Assembly (NCBI GenBank): GCA_013396755.1
Contig: VWZF01002698.1
Location: 318,384 to 382,383 of the forward strand
DNA length: 64,000 nucleotides
Source: Sclerurus mexicanus
Lineage: Eukaryota; Chordata; Aves; Passeriformes; Furnariidae
Reading direction: 5' to 3'
Shown: in pieces, positions 13,101 through 27,329 of the stretch
How positions within the stretch are numbered: the stretch's first letter is position 1
Layout of the letters: every line of letters starts with the position of its first letter
Made by a program: the position numbers and the translations under genes
Notes under the pieces: model-generated
What the model saw: only the letters and a program-made list of their open reading frames with translations
What the model was told of the DNA's origin: nothing
The model's database searches: none

Positions 13101-16100
13101 CCAGTGCTTGAGGGGCAGCATTTCCCAGTTGGTAGGCTGGCATCTGCAGAAAGGCTGCCGAGGGGAATGACAAGACTGCCAAAGTGTGTATTAAATCCCA
13201 AATAAAAGCAATGTTGCTTCTTTCTGCCCCTCTCTCAATACTATCCTTAGAGGTCCAGAAGTCACCTCTCTAAACACCATTTCTCTTCCCAAAGTCATCA
13301 GCCAAGGATTTTGATGTTCCTTTTATTTTTCCCTGACACATACACAAGGGCTTAATTTTTTTTCCCAAATGAGGACTTACTCCTCACAATAGGAAAGGCT
13401 GAGAAAAAGAAGGCTGACAATCCCACTTTTAGGTACCCTTTTCTCAGTAGAAGCAGAGGTTTTTATAAACAATATTCAGGGTCCGTTTGGAGTCTGTTCT
13501 CTTCCTACAATGAAAGGTGCCATTTAAAAAGAGGAGCAGACCTGCTCTCCTTCTAGTTGAAGCCAACGACAACATTTCTTATCCTAAATCACCCTCGTCT
13601 TTTCCTTCTCTCATTATACAACTGCTTTTCCCAGGCTCCCAGCCTTTCTCAACAGCAGTGCCCCAGCCCCCTCTGTTTCTTTTTTACCAGAGCTGGAGAC
13701 TATATTCCCTTCCCATGAGAAAATGCCATTATAATATTTGCTGATTTTTCTTTTTTTTTTCCCTTCCACCCCACTCCCGTTTTTGTTTCCTTTTGACCCC
13801 GGTGACACATTGGGAAGAGCTTTCCACCCAGCCATGCCCACTGATACTAAGCCTCCAGGCCAAACAGCTACAGCTGATTTAAAATATATTCCTGTGAACA
13901 AACTGTCTGAGCAGTCCCTTGCCATGCACCTTCCCCCAGTTTGGTTTGCTTCTATGGACTTCAGGGTCCAGATGTTCCCACTGCCCTTCTCATGCCTCCT
14001 TCAGAGAAGAGATAACACTGTCCCAGAGAGGAAACCTCTGGGCCTCATTCGCAAAGTTGAAAATGCATTTTGGATGCAGTCTACATCACAAAGTATCCTG
14101 ACAGCAGCGACATACTTGTCTCATTGCTTTGATCAGGCCACTCGAGGAGAATATCAAGTGTACCAACAGGACATTTGCCAAGACCAGCTATGAAAATTTA
14201 AGAGGTGGGCATTGCCTGCCCTGTAACAAAATTCCTCTTACTACTCTGTGCAGGGAAACATTTACAGGCTCACTGGAGTTTTGTTTTGCTTGTTTTAAGT
14301 GATGGGAATTTCACTTCTGTTTCCAGGATTCACATGCAGCCAAAGGGGTTTTCCAAAACAAAACCATTACAACCTGCAAAAAGATGGACCCAAAGGGCAT
14401 TCTGACTGCATGAAAGGAGAAATATGATAGTAATAGTAATAACTTGAATAATGAGAGCATTGAGGGTAAGACAGCTGAACAGAAAGAAATAAAGGTGAGT
14501 TTTGGAAAGTCGTATAGCCCCTGATGCTGCTGCAGAGCCAGTTCTGCCTTTGGACTCCCGGTGTCAGGGGAAAACCACCCTGGATAGAGGTCACTACACA
14601 GCATTGCTGTAGGGGTCCTTACACCTGTACAACATCACCTGCATTGGAGGGGAACCACAATATTCCCATGCATGGCTGGACCCTGCAGAGGCGGTGAGCC
14701 TGTGGGACCAGCCGGGCACCCAGCACACAGTTTTCCCCACCTCCCTCTTTTTCAAAGGGTCCTTTCTTATCATCCCCCATGCCTCCCCCCCACCCCGCCC
14801 AACCTCCCCATTTCCACACGTTACTGGCATTCAAGGCAAATATTTCTCCCAGCCCCTTCAGTCTTGTGTGTGTCCCCCGGCTTTTAGGAGGCCCCTTTAT
14901 CAGGCAAGATCACTGCGAGCCGGGCAAACATTACCTCAGGGGCACCGTGAATCAGGGCTGGGGGCGTGAATAGGCCCCACACATTCTCTCCAGCCTCTTC
15001 CCTTTCCTATAGCAACCAAGTTGGGAGCAGGCAGGTCACACAGCCCCTCCGTTGTGTGGAGAGCCCCGCTGGGGCCAGGGGGGCAGCTATTTGGTGGGAG
15101 CGGGTCGCAGGGAGACCAGGTTGGGAACAGGGGTCCCAAGGGCAGCACTCAGCCCTGTGCAAATATGGCAGGGGGTGCCCTGGCTTCCTGCTTGGGGCCT
15201 GGCCAGTGGCTGTGTCTGGCTCTCTCTTCCCTGTTAACCAAAGCCATCTTTTCTGGCATGAAAGGGAAGCTGCTCAGCTCCACCCCAGTCTTTTCTGCCC
15301 CTCAGAGAGGGGAAAGGAAAGCAGCGTAACAAAACCCCCTCTGTGTTAGCCGCAGATCCCAAAGGAGAGCACCAGGCACAAGGGAAGGAAGCAGCAGGAG
15401 GAGCCTGACAGATCTTTCCACCAGCAGAGGTTCCTCCAGAAGTCTTAGAAAGGGACTCTCTGCCATCAGAGCCAAGCCTTGCACACTGTCTCCCCAAGGG
15501 AGCATCCCAAACCAAGGCATTGCGCCTGCCTCTCTACACCAAGCCCCAGGTCTCCCTGACAGATTCTTCTGGGGAAGCTCCTGGTGAGACCCTCAGCCTT
15601 GACACATACTGCAGCACCAAGGTGGGGGACATCTTCCTCTACCATCAGGACTTGGTATGGCAGTGCCCCGGGCTGGCATCAGCTGCATCTATCACCAAAT
15701 CTCAAAGCATAATGTGGACCTTGTTTCAGTAGTCCCCTCATCTTTCACCAGGCATGAACACCCGCTCCCTCACAGCACCCAGAAGGCTTTCTACAGCCCT
15801 GTGCATGCACTCTCTTGCTCCTTTCCCCAGCACAGGGCTCTTTGCAGTTTCTTCCCAGGGGAATTTGCAGTGCACAGATCATGCAGTGTTTAGCTAGAGA
15901 TGCCAAAAGGCCATCTGTCCTCTCACTTCTGACCTCACACAGGTCACTCCACTCTTGGCACGCTTCCCGCTGTGAGTGTGTGGAGGAGGGTCTAAACACA
16001 GTTGCACAAAAAGACCAGCTTTCACCTGGCCCCATTTCTGGGTTCCCTCAGGGAGAGCAGAAAAGGCACACACCCTGGCACCAGCTGTGTGACCCAGGAC

Positions 16101-16937
16101 AGCACTGATCAACAGCCTGGGAATGGGCGGGAATCTTCATTTTCACAGGAGAAAGGGAAGAGGATGCAATTTTGGCTCTGTGAAGTTTTCTATTGCAAAA
16201 TATTTATGATCTGATGTGACAGGCAGAGTCACAGACAAAACTCTAAGTGCAACAGCAGCCTCCCTGTGGCTCCACATATAAGGAACAAGCACAGCTGTGC
16301 TGAGTCAAAGTGAGCATCCATCTAGCCAAGTGCTCCCTCTCCAACACTGGCTGATAGATGCCTGAGGGAGAAGAGAAGAGCAGGCCAACAGTGATACTGC
16401 CTCTACATGCTCTCCCAGGCTGATTCTAGCTCAAGACTTCCTGAGACAGAGGATGTCTTCATATCTAATACCCCTTGAGGGACTTTTACTCTTTGAGTCT
16501 GACTAATAATCTTCAGGAGTCAGAGATTTTTATCACTCACTGCATCCTGATGCTTACCCAAGAGTTGTGTGAAAAACTAGCCCCTTTTGCTTTTGTACTG
16601 CACATGATATTGCCTTCCCCTGGCATCTCAAATAAACAAAAAAATAGCATTAAATGGGTAATTTTCCTTCTTGGAAGCATGATGGTATCTAGGATCCCAG
16701 AGCAGATCCTTTGAACCCAGACTTAGGGTAAGATGTTGGATATACCCACAGAGCAATGGGATGAACAGGAAAGTGATCTCACTACAGTGTCTTTTTCATC
16801 ATGCCTACATGTGGTGGGGCTTGCTGCCTTTCCATAATAAAGCCACAGCTCCTGGGGTTGATACTGTGCTTAGCTGTATAGGGCAGCTCCTGCCTCTGCC
16901 AGGGAGACCTTCCAGGAACTCCTGCAGCATCCAGTGG
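4191..16937. other. Intergenic DNA, no gene seen
   Basis: No exon chain, recognisable protein domain, RNA gene or repeat family could be supported. Open frames of up to about 190 codons (for example minus 8990-9556) have no recognisable motif and overlap equally long frames in other phases, as expected by chance. A G-rich run lies near 7587-7602. A GC-richer stretch at 14680-15130 is noted among the findings. Single-copy sequence with sparse CpG dominates. Confidence 0.6.
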
Positions 16938-17503
16938 TGTAGTGGGTTAATCTTGGCTAGATGCCAAGTGCCCACTCAGCTGTTCTATCACTCTCCTTCC
17001 CAGCCAGACAGGGGAGAGAGAATAAGGTGGAAAACAACTCATAGGTTAAGATAAGGCAGTTTGCTAAAGCAAAAGCAAAGCTTGCATGTGCACAAGCAAA
17101 GTGGAAAATAGCAAGGTTTATTCTCTACTTCCCATCAGCAAGCGATGTCTGGCTGTTTCCTGGGAAGCAGGGCTTCAGCACGAGTAGAGGTTGCTCAGCA
17201 GTCAAACACAGTAAACAATGAATGCCTCCCCTTCCTCCTTCTTTCCTTAGCTTTTATGTCTGAGCTGACAACATATGGTATGGCATATCCCTTTGGGTAG
17301 TTGGTGTCAGCTGGCCTATTTGTGTCCCTTCCCAGGTCCTTGCCTTTGATTGGGGAAGGAAGGTTACAGTGCCGATGCTGTGCTCAGCAGTAGCCAAAGG
17401 ACTGGTATGTTATCAGCACCTTCGTAGCTACTAGTGCAAAGCAGGGCTACTATGTGAAGGCTACTATGGGGAAATGAACTCCACCTCAGTCAGACCCAAT
17501 ACA
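16938..17503 (+). mobile_element. Solo LTR of an avian ERVL-type endogenous retrovirus
   Basis: The 566-base block starts with TGTAGTGGGTTAA and ends in ACA, giving TG...CA ends. The order of internal segments fits the avian ERVL LTR: a Leu-codon-like TGGCTAGATGCCAAGTGCCC near the start, an AGACAGGGGAGAGA block, a CATATGGTATGGCATATCCC block around 17270-17291, and a TGTTATCAGCACC block near the end. Flanking 5-base sequences AGTGG (16933-16937) and AATGG (17504-17508) look like a target-site duplication with one mismatch, which is the length ERVL makes. No internal retroviral genes are next to it, so it is a solo LTR left by recombination. The family match is from memory and diverged. Confidence 0.8.
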
Positions 17504-20500
17504 AATGGCATTACAAATTCAGCCACATTTTTCTCATTTTTACATTGTTCTCCTAGTTTATCTTCTGCAGCCCTCCCCCAAGAGCCATTTCAGTCACTGT
17601 CATGGCATATGTCGCAAAGAGAATGGCCACGGATGGGTGCAGTCCCCTCCTTGGGCTCAGTATAACCTATCAGAGAGCTCCCAAGCCATTCCAGAACTCT
17701 CAAGTCTAAAAACAGAGATATTGAACAAGATTGTGTCTTCCAGGAGAGAAAGCAGGATAAGTTGTAGAAGTGTAGATATGAAAGGGACCCTGCTCAGGCA
17801 TCACCAGCATTATCTGAGAGATATTAGTCTAAGCCCCTCTGAAAACATCGCAGAAAGGATCTACCACTGTGTCCTTACATTGTTTGCCCCAGCATTAACT
17901 ACCCTGACAGAAAACTTTTCCTAATATCATACCTCAAATATTCATGGACACTTATGCGTGCTAAGCCTCATACCAGCTGGAGCTTTTCCAGGACCTGTGG
18001 TTTTACTCCTAAGTATAGACGGAAACTGTCAATTTGAGTTCTCATGTGTTTCCAAAATGAGTGTGTTGTGGTTATTTTACTAACGTTTTTTTATGTCACA
18101 GTAGCAGCCACGAGGCACTATGAATTGTACAGATGGTGAGGAAAGAACGGTCTTCCCAAAATCCTACATGATTCATGGAGAATTAGGATCCTGACAAAAG
18201 GTGGGTAGCAGGGAGCAGTGGGCCAGGAAAGCGATAGTGATGGTGACTAACATCCTGAAAGCCAGGAGCCGTTTTGGCTCTCCTACCCACGCCTGAGACC
18301 CTCCATCACTCTTGTGGTTTAACAGTCATATATTCCACTTTCTAAAAAAGCTTTCACTCTACCCCAAAGGCTTGTGCAAGGCCCACCCAAACAACGGAAG
18401 AAACTCACTGACCAAATGAAAACTGATTGCATCCAAAGTGCTGACACACGTACCGCACGACCCAGCCGGGAGGCGAGTATGAGTGTTTTCCTTCACTCTT
18501 GGGCTCTTGGGAACTTCACAGCTCAGCAAGAGGATAGAAATAACTATTTGAAAGAAGTGCATTTTTAAGTGGATAGTGCCCCTTCAACAAGTTGCTACGT
18601 CCTTTGCCAAGAGATAACTGGGTCTTTCCCAGGATATTTTGGGTTGCAGGTAAAACATTTGATGCCTCTTGCTGGATCAAGGGTACAGAAGTCCCTCCTT
18701 GCCCTGGCTTCTCTCTTGCTCTGTGATAAGAAATCATCCTCCATCCCAACATCCATAGCCATTCCCACCACATAGCAAGACTTGCACTCCCCAAGGCAAT
18801 TGAGAAAACCAGTCCTTTGATCATGCACCAAAGATTCTGCTGGTCATATCACAAGGAAATTCTGGGGAACAGCAAAGAGCAGGCTGCTGGTTGCAGGGAC
18901 AGTTTACGGAGTCCATGACCTGCTCCTCACAGGCCTCTGAGGGCTTCAGGAAAGAGGGGATATAAGAAGGAACAGGTTCTGTGCCAGAGAATGTGGTCTG
19001 GCAGACTTTGAGCTGGGGACTGTAAAACCAGCTCTAGGGATGACATGATGGAGTAAGGCAGTACCATGTGCATGGTGACCTACCAGATGTTACACCAAGT
19101 GTGAGACACAAGTTGGCATTAGTATTACCCTCCTACATCACCTCCACCCACTCCAGAGCCGGACACTGCCTCAGTCTGAGGTCACTGCCTCGTGCACCCA
19201 AGTTTGGACCACATGGGACCCCAGGGAAGGGTTTGTGCTGGTTCCCAACCCTCAGCAAGGCTGGCAATCAGCACCAAGAGTGGCTAGCCACCACCATGGC
19301 ATAGATAGTCTCAGAATGCAGAGCCACCCACATTCCTTCTCCCTGACTCCAGGGAAGAAAACCAAGCACTGTCTGGCAACTGACTATGTTATTGGGGTTT
19401 AGGATATTGGCCAAGTTGGTGGGGTCAGTGTGTTGGCCATGCTGCAGGCAGGGCTGGCTACATTCACAGTGCAGCAGGGAGAATATACTGCTAATAGGTC
19501 CCCTGCCTCAGCCACAGAGAGCTCTTGCCACTCTCCACCAAAAAAAACCTGTCCTTGAGGAAAAAGCCTGGTGGAGAAGGCAACTCCCAGCACTGGCCAA
19601 GAGGATCTGGTACTGGGCTCTTTGTCTCTGCAAAGCTCAAAGACTCAGTAAGGGAAATTACCAGGAGTCCTGAACTGTTGGACAATGCTCCGTTCTAACA
19701 CAGAGGTGATACCAGTCACAACATTTGCCCTAAGCCACATAGAATCTTTGTTGTTCTCGGCCTTTGCCTCTTCACCACGTGTTCCCATGAAGAAGAAAAC
19801 ATGATTCTGAGATTAAAGCATTGGGCTCAGGACTCCTTTGTCTGCATGCAGCATGCCTCAGTCACCCCTCCAGGAGCCATGGCTGACAGGCCCCTGACCC
19901 CTTTTCCTGGGGTGATGGGAAAAAAAATCCCATCTGCTGAGGGTTGTGTAGGCATCAGCCCCCATGCTTCCTGATGAGGAGCAGGTGAACACGTAGCTTG
20001 TGCGTCATATTTGCAGTTTATTTAAAATCAAAGGCAAGCAGGAGAATAGCAGGGATGCGTTGGCTAAGGGCCACTTATCCTGCCACCTCCATGCATGCAA
20101 AGCCTCCACTTGAGGCATCTGTGCCTCTCCAGGGACACCTCCTCTGCTCCCGGACTGTGGGCAGAACCGTCTCTTTCCAGCTACCTCCTGCTCTTCAGCC
20201 CTGCAATTGTCTGTGAATGAAAAGGAGCTATTCTTGCTAGCTCTTTTAAATCCCAGTTCCCAGAAAAGGCATTTCCACCTAAAAAAAAATAATGATCTAT
20301 GTTAACAGGAGCCTTCAGCAAGGCACCCACTTTTGTCTTCCTGCCTCATTGCCACCCACCCAAATCAGCAAGAGCAGTGGGTGGCATTTACAGAATATGT
20401 CCCTGCTGAGAAGCAAAAGCACCAGGAAGGTGGCCCTGCTACCAGAGTGGGAAATTCAGTGGTTTGAGAGCACTTGGCCTCAAATCGAAGTGGTTTATTT

Positions 20501-22355
20501 CTGGTAACTCAGCCACAGCAGCTTCCAGTAACGCTCATAAAGCTCTTTTCCGCTTCAGAGACAGCGACTTCCAAGGGCCATCTCAGCTAGCATTCTAGTC
20601 TGGCTTCCCTTAAAACGTGCTGATGGTAGGTTGAAGTCAATGTGGAAGCTGAGGCTGCCCAAGATCCCACGTGGGGGACACTAGAGATTTCCTAAGAGAA
20701 CCCACAAGGCACTCTTACACCAAAAGTATTGACAAGCCAACCTCATATGGTCTGGCCAGCATCCATGTGTTTGGAGAACAAGGGAGCAGGATGGCTTATG
20801 AAGACTGACTGTTCCTGGCATTTCTCAGATCTGCCTTATCCAGTCAGGAACTCCTAAAGACCTGCTCTGGACAGGTTGCTCACATCATTTCACTCTCACT
20901 AAGCCCAAGACCGGGCAGTCTTTGCTGGGAACAGCTGTGGCTTCTACTTACATCTGCTCTAGACCTAATGATGTCTTGCATTTGCACTGTCCCATGGGGA
21001 AGCTGGGATGCTGCATGAAAGACATCTCATGGGGAAGCTACAAGAACAAAACCACAGCACATCCAAGCCTACCCTTGCCCAGATCTGTTGTACATCCAGA
21101 TCCAGCAACTCCATGCAGTAAATGTGCCACCAGAGTTGCACCAAAGTGAGTGAAGCTGAAGAAGGCACAGTCCAGCCAGCTACCACAAACCATTCTCTTA
21201 CCATGCCAGACCCCATCACTGACTGCTAGCCTGCTTGTCACCAAACAGAAACATGAGGTCTCATCTATCATGATGTCCTGCCTCTCTGCCCCAATGGAAA
21301 ACAGTAGCAGTGTCACCATCAGAGCATCAACTTCAGCAAAGAATCACCTGTGCTCCCCACAGTACCCCTTGCACTGTGTGAGGTTTCTCCTGACTGCATG
21401 TGTCCAGCTACCTCCCATTGCCACAGCTGCGCACACAGCCCTGAGAACTTGACCCTGGCCAAAGTTTGCAGATCCTGGATTCAGTGGCTAAACAGCACCA
21501 CCTGGGGCACTTCATAAAGCAGTAGGCTAATGCTGTTTCTTGGCCATTAAAAATATTCCATGTGTTCTGCACTTAATTGTTCAGCTGGTGGCAAGAGTTG
21601 CACAATCACCCCTTTTATCTGCCTGGATTTTGGCCCCTTTGCATTTCAGCCTGTGCCCCATTCACTTGGGACTGAAGTGTGTGACACACCAGACCCTCTC
21701 TTCATTTCCCTGCAACATTCATTCCACTATCACATTGTGCTTATTTCCTTTTCTAGCTACCAGGAGGCCCACAGTACTCCCTTGCTTGAGGGCATGCACT
21801 TGCTCCAGCAAATTGCTTCCTGTCCTGCCTCCTGTCTTGTCATTTTGGGGCTCAGAGCTGGTCATGAGTCTCTGAACAGGAACACAGCACTGAGATGGGG
21901 AAGGATGGAGCAGCAAGGAAAGAAAAAACCACTGCCCATGGAAAGCACACCCGATGAGTACATGTAACTTGGCCTCAGCAGCATCCCCCTGTGTCTGTGT
22001 GAACAGACACATGCGTGCAAACACACCAGCAACAGGCACACATACTCAGGCATTACCATCTAATACCAGCACACAAGTTCCAGAACCCAGCTCAAGGGAA
22101 CTACCCCTGAACCTCCAGGCTCTGCTTCCCATTCGTCCTCTCTTATAAGGACTACCCAAAAAACTGTTGCCAGTCATCCCCCAACAAAAAGATCAGGGTA
22201 GGAGCATCAAGGAGGTTAACACAGCAGATCCCATCTCCCCCTCAGGTAGGCAAGCACTGCCAGTTCACTGGGGCCAGTCAGGGGATGTTGCTAGCAAGAG
22301 AAGTGATCTCATTCCCTGCTGATGTGGAAATGATGGGCATCATCTGAGAACCCAT

Positions 22356-22365
22356 CCCCCCCCCC
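22356..22365 (+). repeat. Poly-C run
   Basis: Ten consecutive C bases, seen directly. Prone to length variation and sequencing error. Confidence 0.9.
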
Positions 22366-22458
22366 TTTTCTGCTTCAGGCTGTGCTCTGGCCTTTCCTTG
22401 GGGCAGAAATTTTAATGACTGAGCATGTCTCTGAATTTCCTGCCAAGTTTCAGTCATT

Positions 22459-22525
22459 GGGAGGAAGAGAGAGAGAAATACATGCAATAGAGGGGAAAGG
22501 GGAGAGAGGCAAAGGGAGGGAAAGA
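22459..22525 (+). repeat. Purine-rich low-complexity tract
   Basis: A GA-rich stretch with few pyrimidines (runs of GAGAGAGA and GGGGAAAGGGGAGAG). Low-complexity sequence with no coding value. Confidence 0.7.
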
Positions 22526-25500
22526 TACGCTATCTTCAAAACGTCAGCTTGGGAGAGAAAGGCCTGAGCAAATGAAGGCACGCAAAGCAACATATGCTAG
22601 CAATGGATGGTCTTTCTCCCAGGCCAGCCAAGGAGCAAAGCTGGGCAGGGAGGTGAGGTGCTGCAGGGAGGGAAAAACACAGCCAAAGAACGAAGGATCC
22701 TAACCGGGAAGGCAGAGCAAGAGAGGGAAACGGTGAATAAGGGTGGAAGCATCTCCATCCTCCCCAGAGACTCCTAGTAACCAGGAGTATCTAGGAGCCT
22801 TCAGGCTCTAGACAAGGAAATTAGTGAGGATTAAGAGCAAGTAGAGACGAGGTGGCCAGGGCAACTTGGATGCAGCTCAGGCTTTCAAAAACTTTGCTGA
22901 TCACTAAAGTTCATAAACACAGACGCCCTATGCTGCCTCTGAGTACCACCAGCCCTCTCTCTGGGAAGCCCAGCAACAATAGCACATAACCCTAACACAT
23001 GACATTTTCCAATCAAGGCATGTTTCCTTCCTTTCTGTGCCTCTGCATCTCACCATTCTGCAAAGGAAAATGCCAGCAGGGACATAGCCATATCCTGTGT
23101 GCCCCAAAAGGGCACCACGGTTGGGGGCATGCCTGTCCTTTTGGTTCCCTGGCTGCTGCTCAGAGGATCTCCCCTCTGTCTGCCAGGGGCTCTGGGTGAG
23201 TAAGACTGGCTGAGGCTCCTTGGTAAGGAACCCAAAGCCTCTTCTGCTCATGCCTTTCTGCCTCTCTGATCCAGTCATGCCACTGCTTCCACTCCACTTA
23301 GTTTGGACTCTGGGCAAATGAATCTTGAACTTGCCCTGTCCCCCTGCAGTGACCAACTTTCCCCAGGGATATGCTGGAAGTGCCTCCCCAGGTCAGCTAT
23401 GCTTATCCCTGTGGTGTTTTGCCAAGCCAGCACTCAAGCACAATGTAGCCTGAGCTTCTACAATCCACCTGACTTCCCTGTGGAACCCCAGCAGCCCCAG
23501 CACATAAAGGAGAGCAGGAAAAGCTTTTTCTTGTTTTTGGAGAAAGGAAAAAAAATACAAGGTAGCAAAAAGAAAAGATCTGATGGTACCTGCAGTGTCA
23601 CCTCTCTGTGCAGACTTTGCTTCCTTCTGTTCTCAGTTCTGCAAATAGCAACAGATACTATGCATTGATACTAATGCCAATGTTTTAATAATTGTTCCTA
23701 ATAACATAGTTGATATTAATTAACAGTGCTTTCCAAGGACTGGAGAAAAGCCTTACAGCAGATCTAGAGGAGAATGAAGTCAAGGAGATGAACATGGATG
23801 GATATCCTGCACCTGCACTCCCCACAACACACTCAGTCCCTATGCCACTGCTCCCCACTATCCCGTGACCTGTCTGGTATCTCCCAAAGAGCACTGTGGC
23901 ATTGGGACAGTGTCTTGGGCTTCCTCTCACCCTGCTAGGAGACATCGTACTGAGTCTTCCTTCATAGCAGCACTAAGCTGGCCTGGAAACCTCTGTGAAT
24001 GGCCAAAGAGAGGAAATTAATGCCAAGGCTGCTTCACCACGAAGCCTCAGAAGCTAATCAGGGAAGTTTATTAAAAAGTAATAATAGTGATAAAAAGAGA
24101 GAAAAGTGAGCCGCCTTGGAAGCCATTCAGCCACAAGGGCTGGGAGCACGGGAGGCCCTTTCAAATGCAAACATGAGAGAGTCTACTCAGGGCCAAGCGC
24201 AGCTCAGGGCAGCATGTTGCAGTTACCAGCTGTGCTGAGGTCCAGCACCAGATCTCTTCTGATCAAAACCAGCCCCTGCTGGGAATGAAACACATTCCCT
24301 CACCACTTTTTGCCAGGATCAATTCTCTCCTGGATAGCAATGAATGAATGAAGGCATTTCACAGAAGCTGGTGGTGTCTCTTCCCAGCAGTTCTCCTCAG
24401 CCGGGAATTCCCCAGTGGCATGCCTGAGGCTTACCCAGGTCCTGCACTGTGGGCAGCCAGAGCTCTTCGAGCACCTGGTGATGTGGCAGGACCAAGATGA
24501 TCTCAAAAGTCCTTTTTTATGTTTTTTTTTTTAAACAAGTGTTTACAAACAAAGCTTCACTCATAGTCTCATGGTGCACACCTAGGGCTCCCCTTGATAT
24601 CACAGCACTCAGATGGGGCAGAGTCTGATATCCCCAGAGGTACTTGCACTTTGTAACTGTACTTCCTAAACTCTCCCTCCTCAGTACTCCCTTCACCACC
24701 ACTGCTAGGAAGGGTCAGGAGGTGGGGAAGTCCCACCAGTTTCCCTCTAGACTATTCTCCAGTGAGGAAACTGGGGTGTGACTGAAATCCGTGTAAACAA
24801 GATGCAGCCAGCCCCTTGGGGATAAGGTCCCATGGACTCAGAAATGCTTTCTGAAGTCCACCTTCTTAATCTGTGTAATGCCTCTTCTCCCCACACCTGT
24901 CCTGTTTCACTGCTTGATATTACAGCTTTCCTGCACTATTTACTAGTCTTCACCTATCTCTGACTGGGGCTGCTGTCTGGCAGTTCCCTATCATCTTTTT
25001 GGCAACTTTCTGCTCAGGTGAGCTTGCTCAGCTTGAGGGAAGGGCTCCACAGATTTATCCTTCCCATTCTGGTAGATGCCCCCCGGGTAACAGTGAAAGA
25101 GTGCTTCAGCACATCCCTCATGTCTCTTCATACCACAGTCCTTCATCCTTCAGATGCTCAGAGTCTCCACCTCTCACAGGAGATGTGTTGTTTCAGCAAA
25201 GCATGATGTGATGCTACATTTTCCATCGTACCTGGAGTATACCACCCCACAGTGAAATCCCCCAGGCAGAGAAAGTCAATTCAGCATGCCCCAGTGTAGG
25301 GACAGTACCTTTAGCATCAGCCCTTGGGATGGTCCTATCCTCATGTGGATTCACCCTGCCTGTTCCCTCACTAGCAGCTCATGAACAAAATGGCCATTTT
25401 ATGCAGGTGAAGTCCTTATGGCATAAGATCAGCTCTAGGCAGGATGATGTGCTTCTCCAGAAATGAGGGAGGCCCAGGTAAGAGGCAGGAGCTGAGGGAA

Positions 25501-27329
25501 ACTCAGGGACAGAAGAGGCAAAGCCACCACAGGGAGGAGAGCTACCAGAGAAAGGAATATTGGACTATGGGAGATTGGGGCCTCCATAGCTGAGTCTGAC
25601 ACATATCAGAGCATGGCTGCAGTTGGGCCACCATCATTGTACTGAGTTTGCCTGGGACATCCCAGATAAGGTGATGCTGTGGCCACTGGAGCTGAAAACC
25701 ACTCACCTCTGTCCAGTTAGTACACGTGGCCCTACACATTGATCCTGGTCATCCAGCAGAGTTCACCAGCAGCAGGGCCAGACCAGGAGCCAGAAGACAA
25801 AGGCATCTTTCAGAGAGGCGCTCCTGTACCTGGCTGGCATTGGGTTCATCAGCTTGAGTAACTCCTGAGACAAGCAGCCCTCACCCCACCTCCATACAAA
25901 CACAGCCAGGACTGGGGCAGAACACAGCGACTCATCACTTCTGGTGCATCACACATGAACTTGCCTGCAAGTAGAAGAGGGAAGCAGGGAAACCATCAGA
26001 TTAAGGAAACCGCAAAGCCTGTCTCTGCATGTCCCCATCCCCGCTACCTCTGGACAGAATCAATAGGAAACCAAACATCCTGTGCACATACAGCATAGCG
26101 TGCAACAGGGACGTGAGTTTATCACCTACTTCCTCTATGAGCACGCCTGCTCCTCCCAGGTCTCAGTGCTGCTCCCAGTGCTGTTCCCAGTTTCACATAA
26201 TGAGAGGTGCAAACAAACTGCCAGCTCATGCTGACCTCTTTACTCCTCAGGGGGCCTCCAGAGAGCAGCTCCCCACCCCCTTTCCCTCCTCCGGGCACAA
26301 TGGAAGCAGCAGAAGGTGCTGCTCCTCTGCCTTGGGGAGAAAGGAAACCCGCAGTGCACACGACTGCAAACTCAGGTGCCTTCCCAGGAGTTTGTTCCCC
26401 TCCAGGAACAAAGGACCAGCAAGGTTCGGCCCCCAGCACCTTGCCAGTGTAGAAAGGAATTGCTTCAGCTGTGGCAAGGAATTGCTCCAGCATCTGGGCT
26501 CATGCTTCTTCCCAGCCCCAGAGGCATCCTGGAGAAGCTCAGGGAGTTACACCAAAATGAGAGGGTGTAGGCATTTAGGGGGTTAAAAGGCACTGAAAGC
26601 CACAAACACCACAGCCAAGGGAAACTGGCACCTGGTTAGTTCTTTATGTTTTGACCACTATCTATGAGGTTTTCCCTTGCAGCCTCTGTTTTCTTGTGGA
26701 CCAGCATCAGCATCCATTGCTACTTCTGTTATTCCCACCGTGTGGTCCATTACACAGCTGGGTGCCTTGGACATAAAAAGCAGTTCTCATGGCTAAATTG
26801 AGTGTATTGCTGCATGGTTCATCAGGGCAGGGCGTTTTCATCTTGAAGAAGAAGTGAAGTGACAGAGGTCACTGCACTGCCTCTGCTAGGTTAAATGTGA
26901 ATTTCTCTGAGGCTCTCCTGGAAAATCAGTCATCTGGGAGCTGTGAAGTGCCCCCAGGAAGGCATAAGCAAGGCAGAGGAAGGCTAAGAGAGGAGCAGAG
27001 AGCTCACCAACAGACCTGGAGTACATCTCTAGCACTAATATTGAATAAACCCCATGAGCAAGTTCTCCCTTTGCCCTTCTGAGGGAAAGTACATCCATAA
27101 CTAGGTCCTAAAGGAGACACTGCACCAAAAGTCACAAGCTAATCCTTTGCCTTCACCTGCAGGCAGAGGACACATTTACACCCTGACTGAAAGCCCACAA
27201 CAATTGTCCTTTCCTCCGCAGCCCACTCTGCCTGGCAGAAGGGGCCAAGGTAGGGAAAATGAAGTAGCTGCCACAATCCCTTAGGCTCTTTGTGCCCCTC
27301 CACCCTGCTCCCAGCGTTCAGGAGATCAT

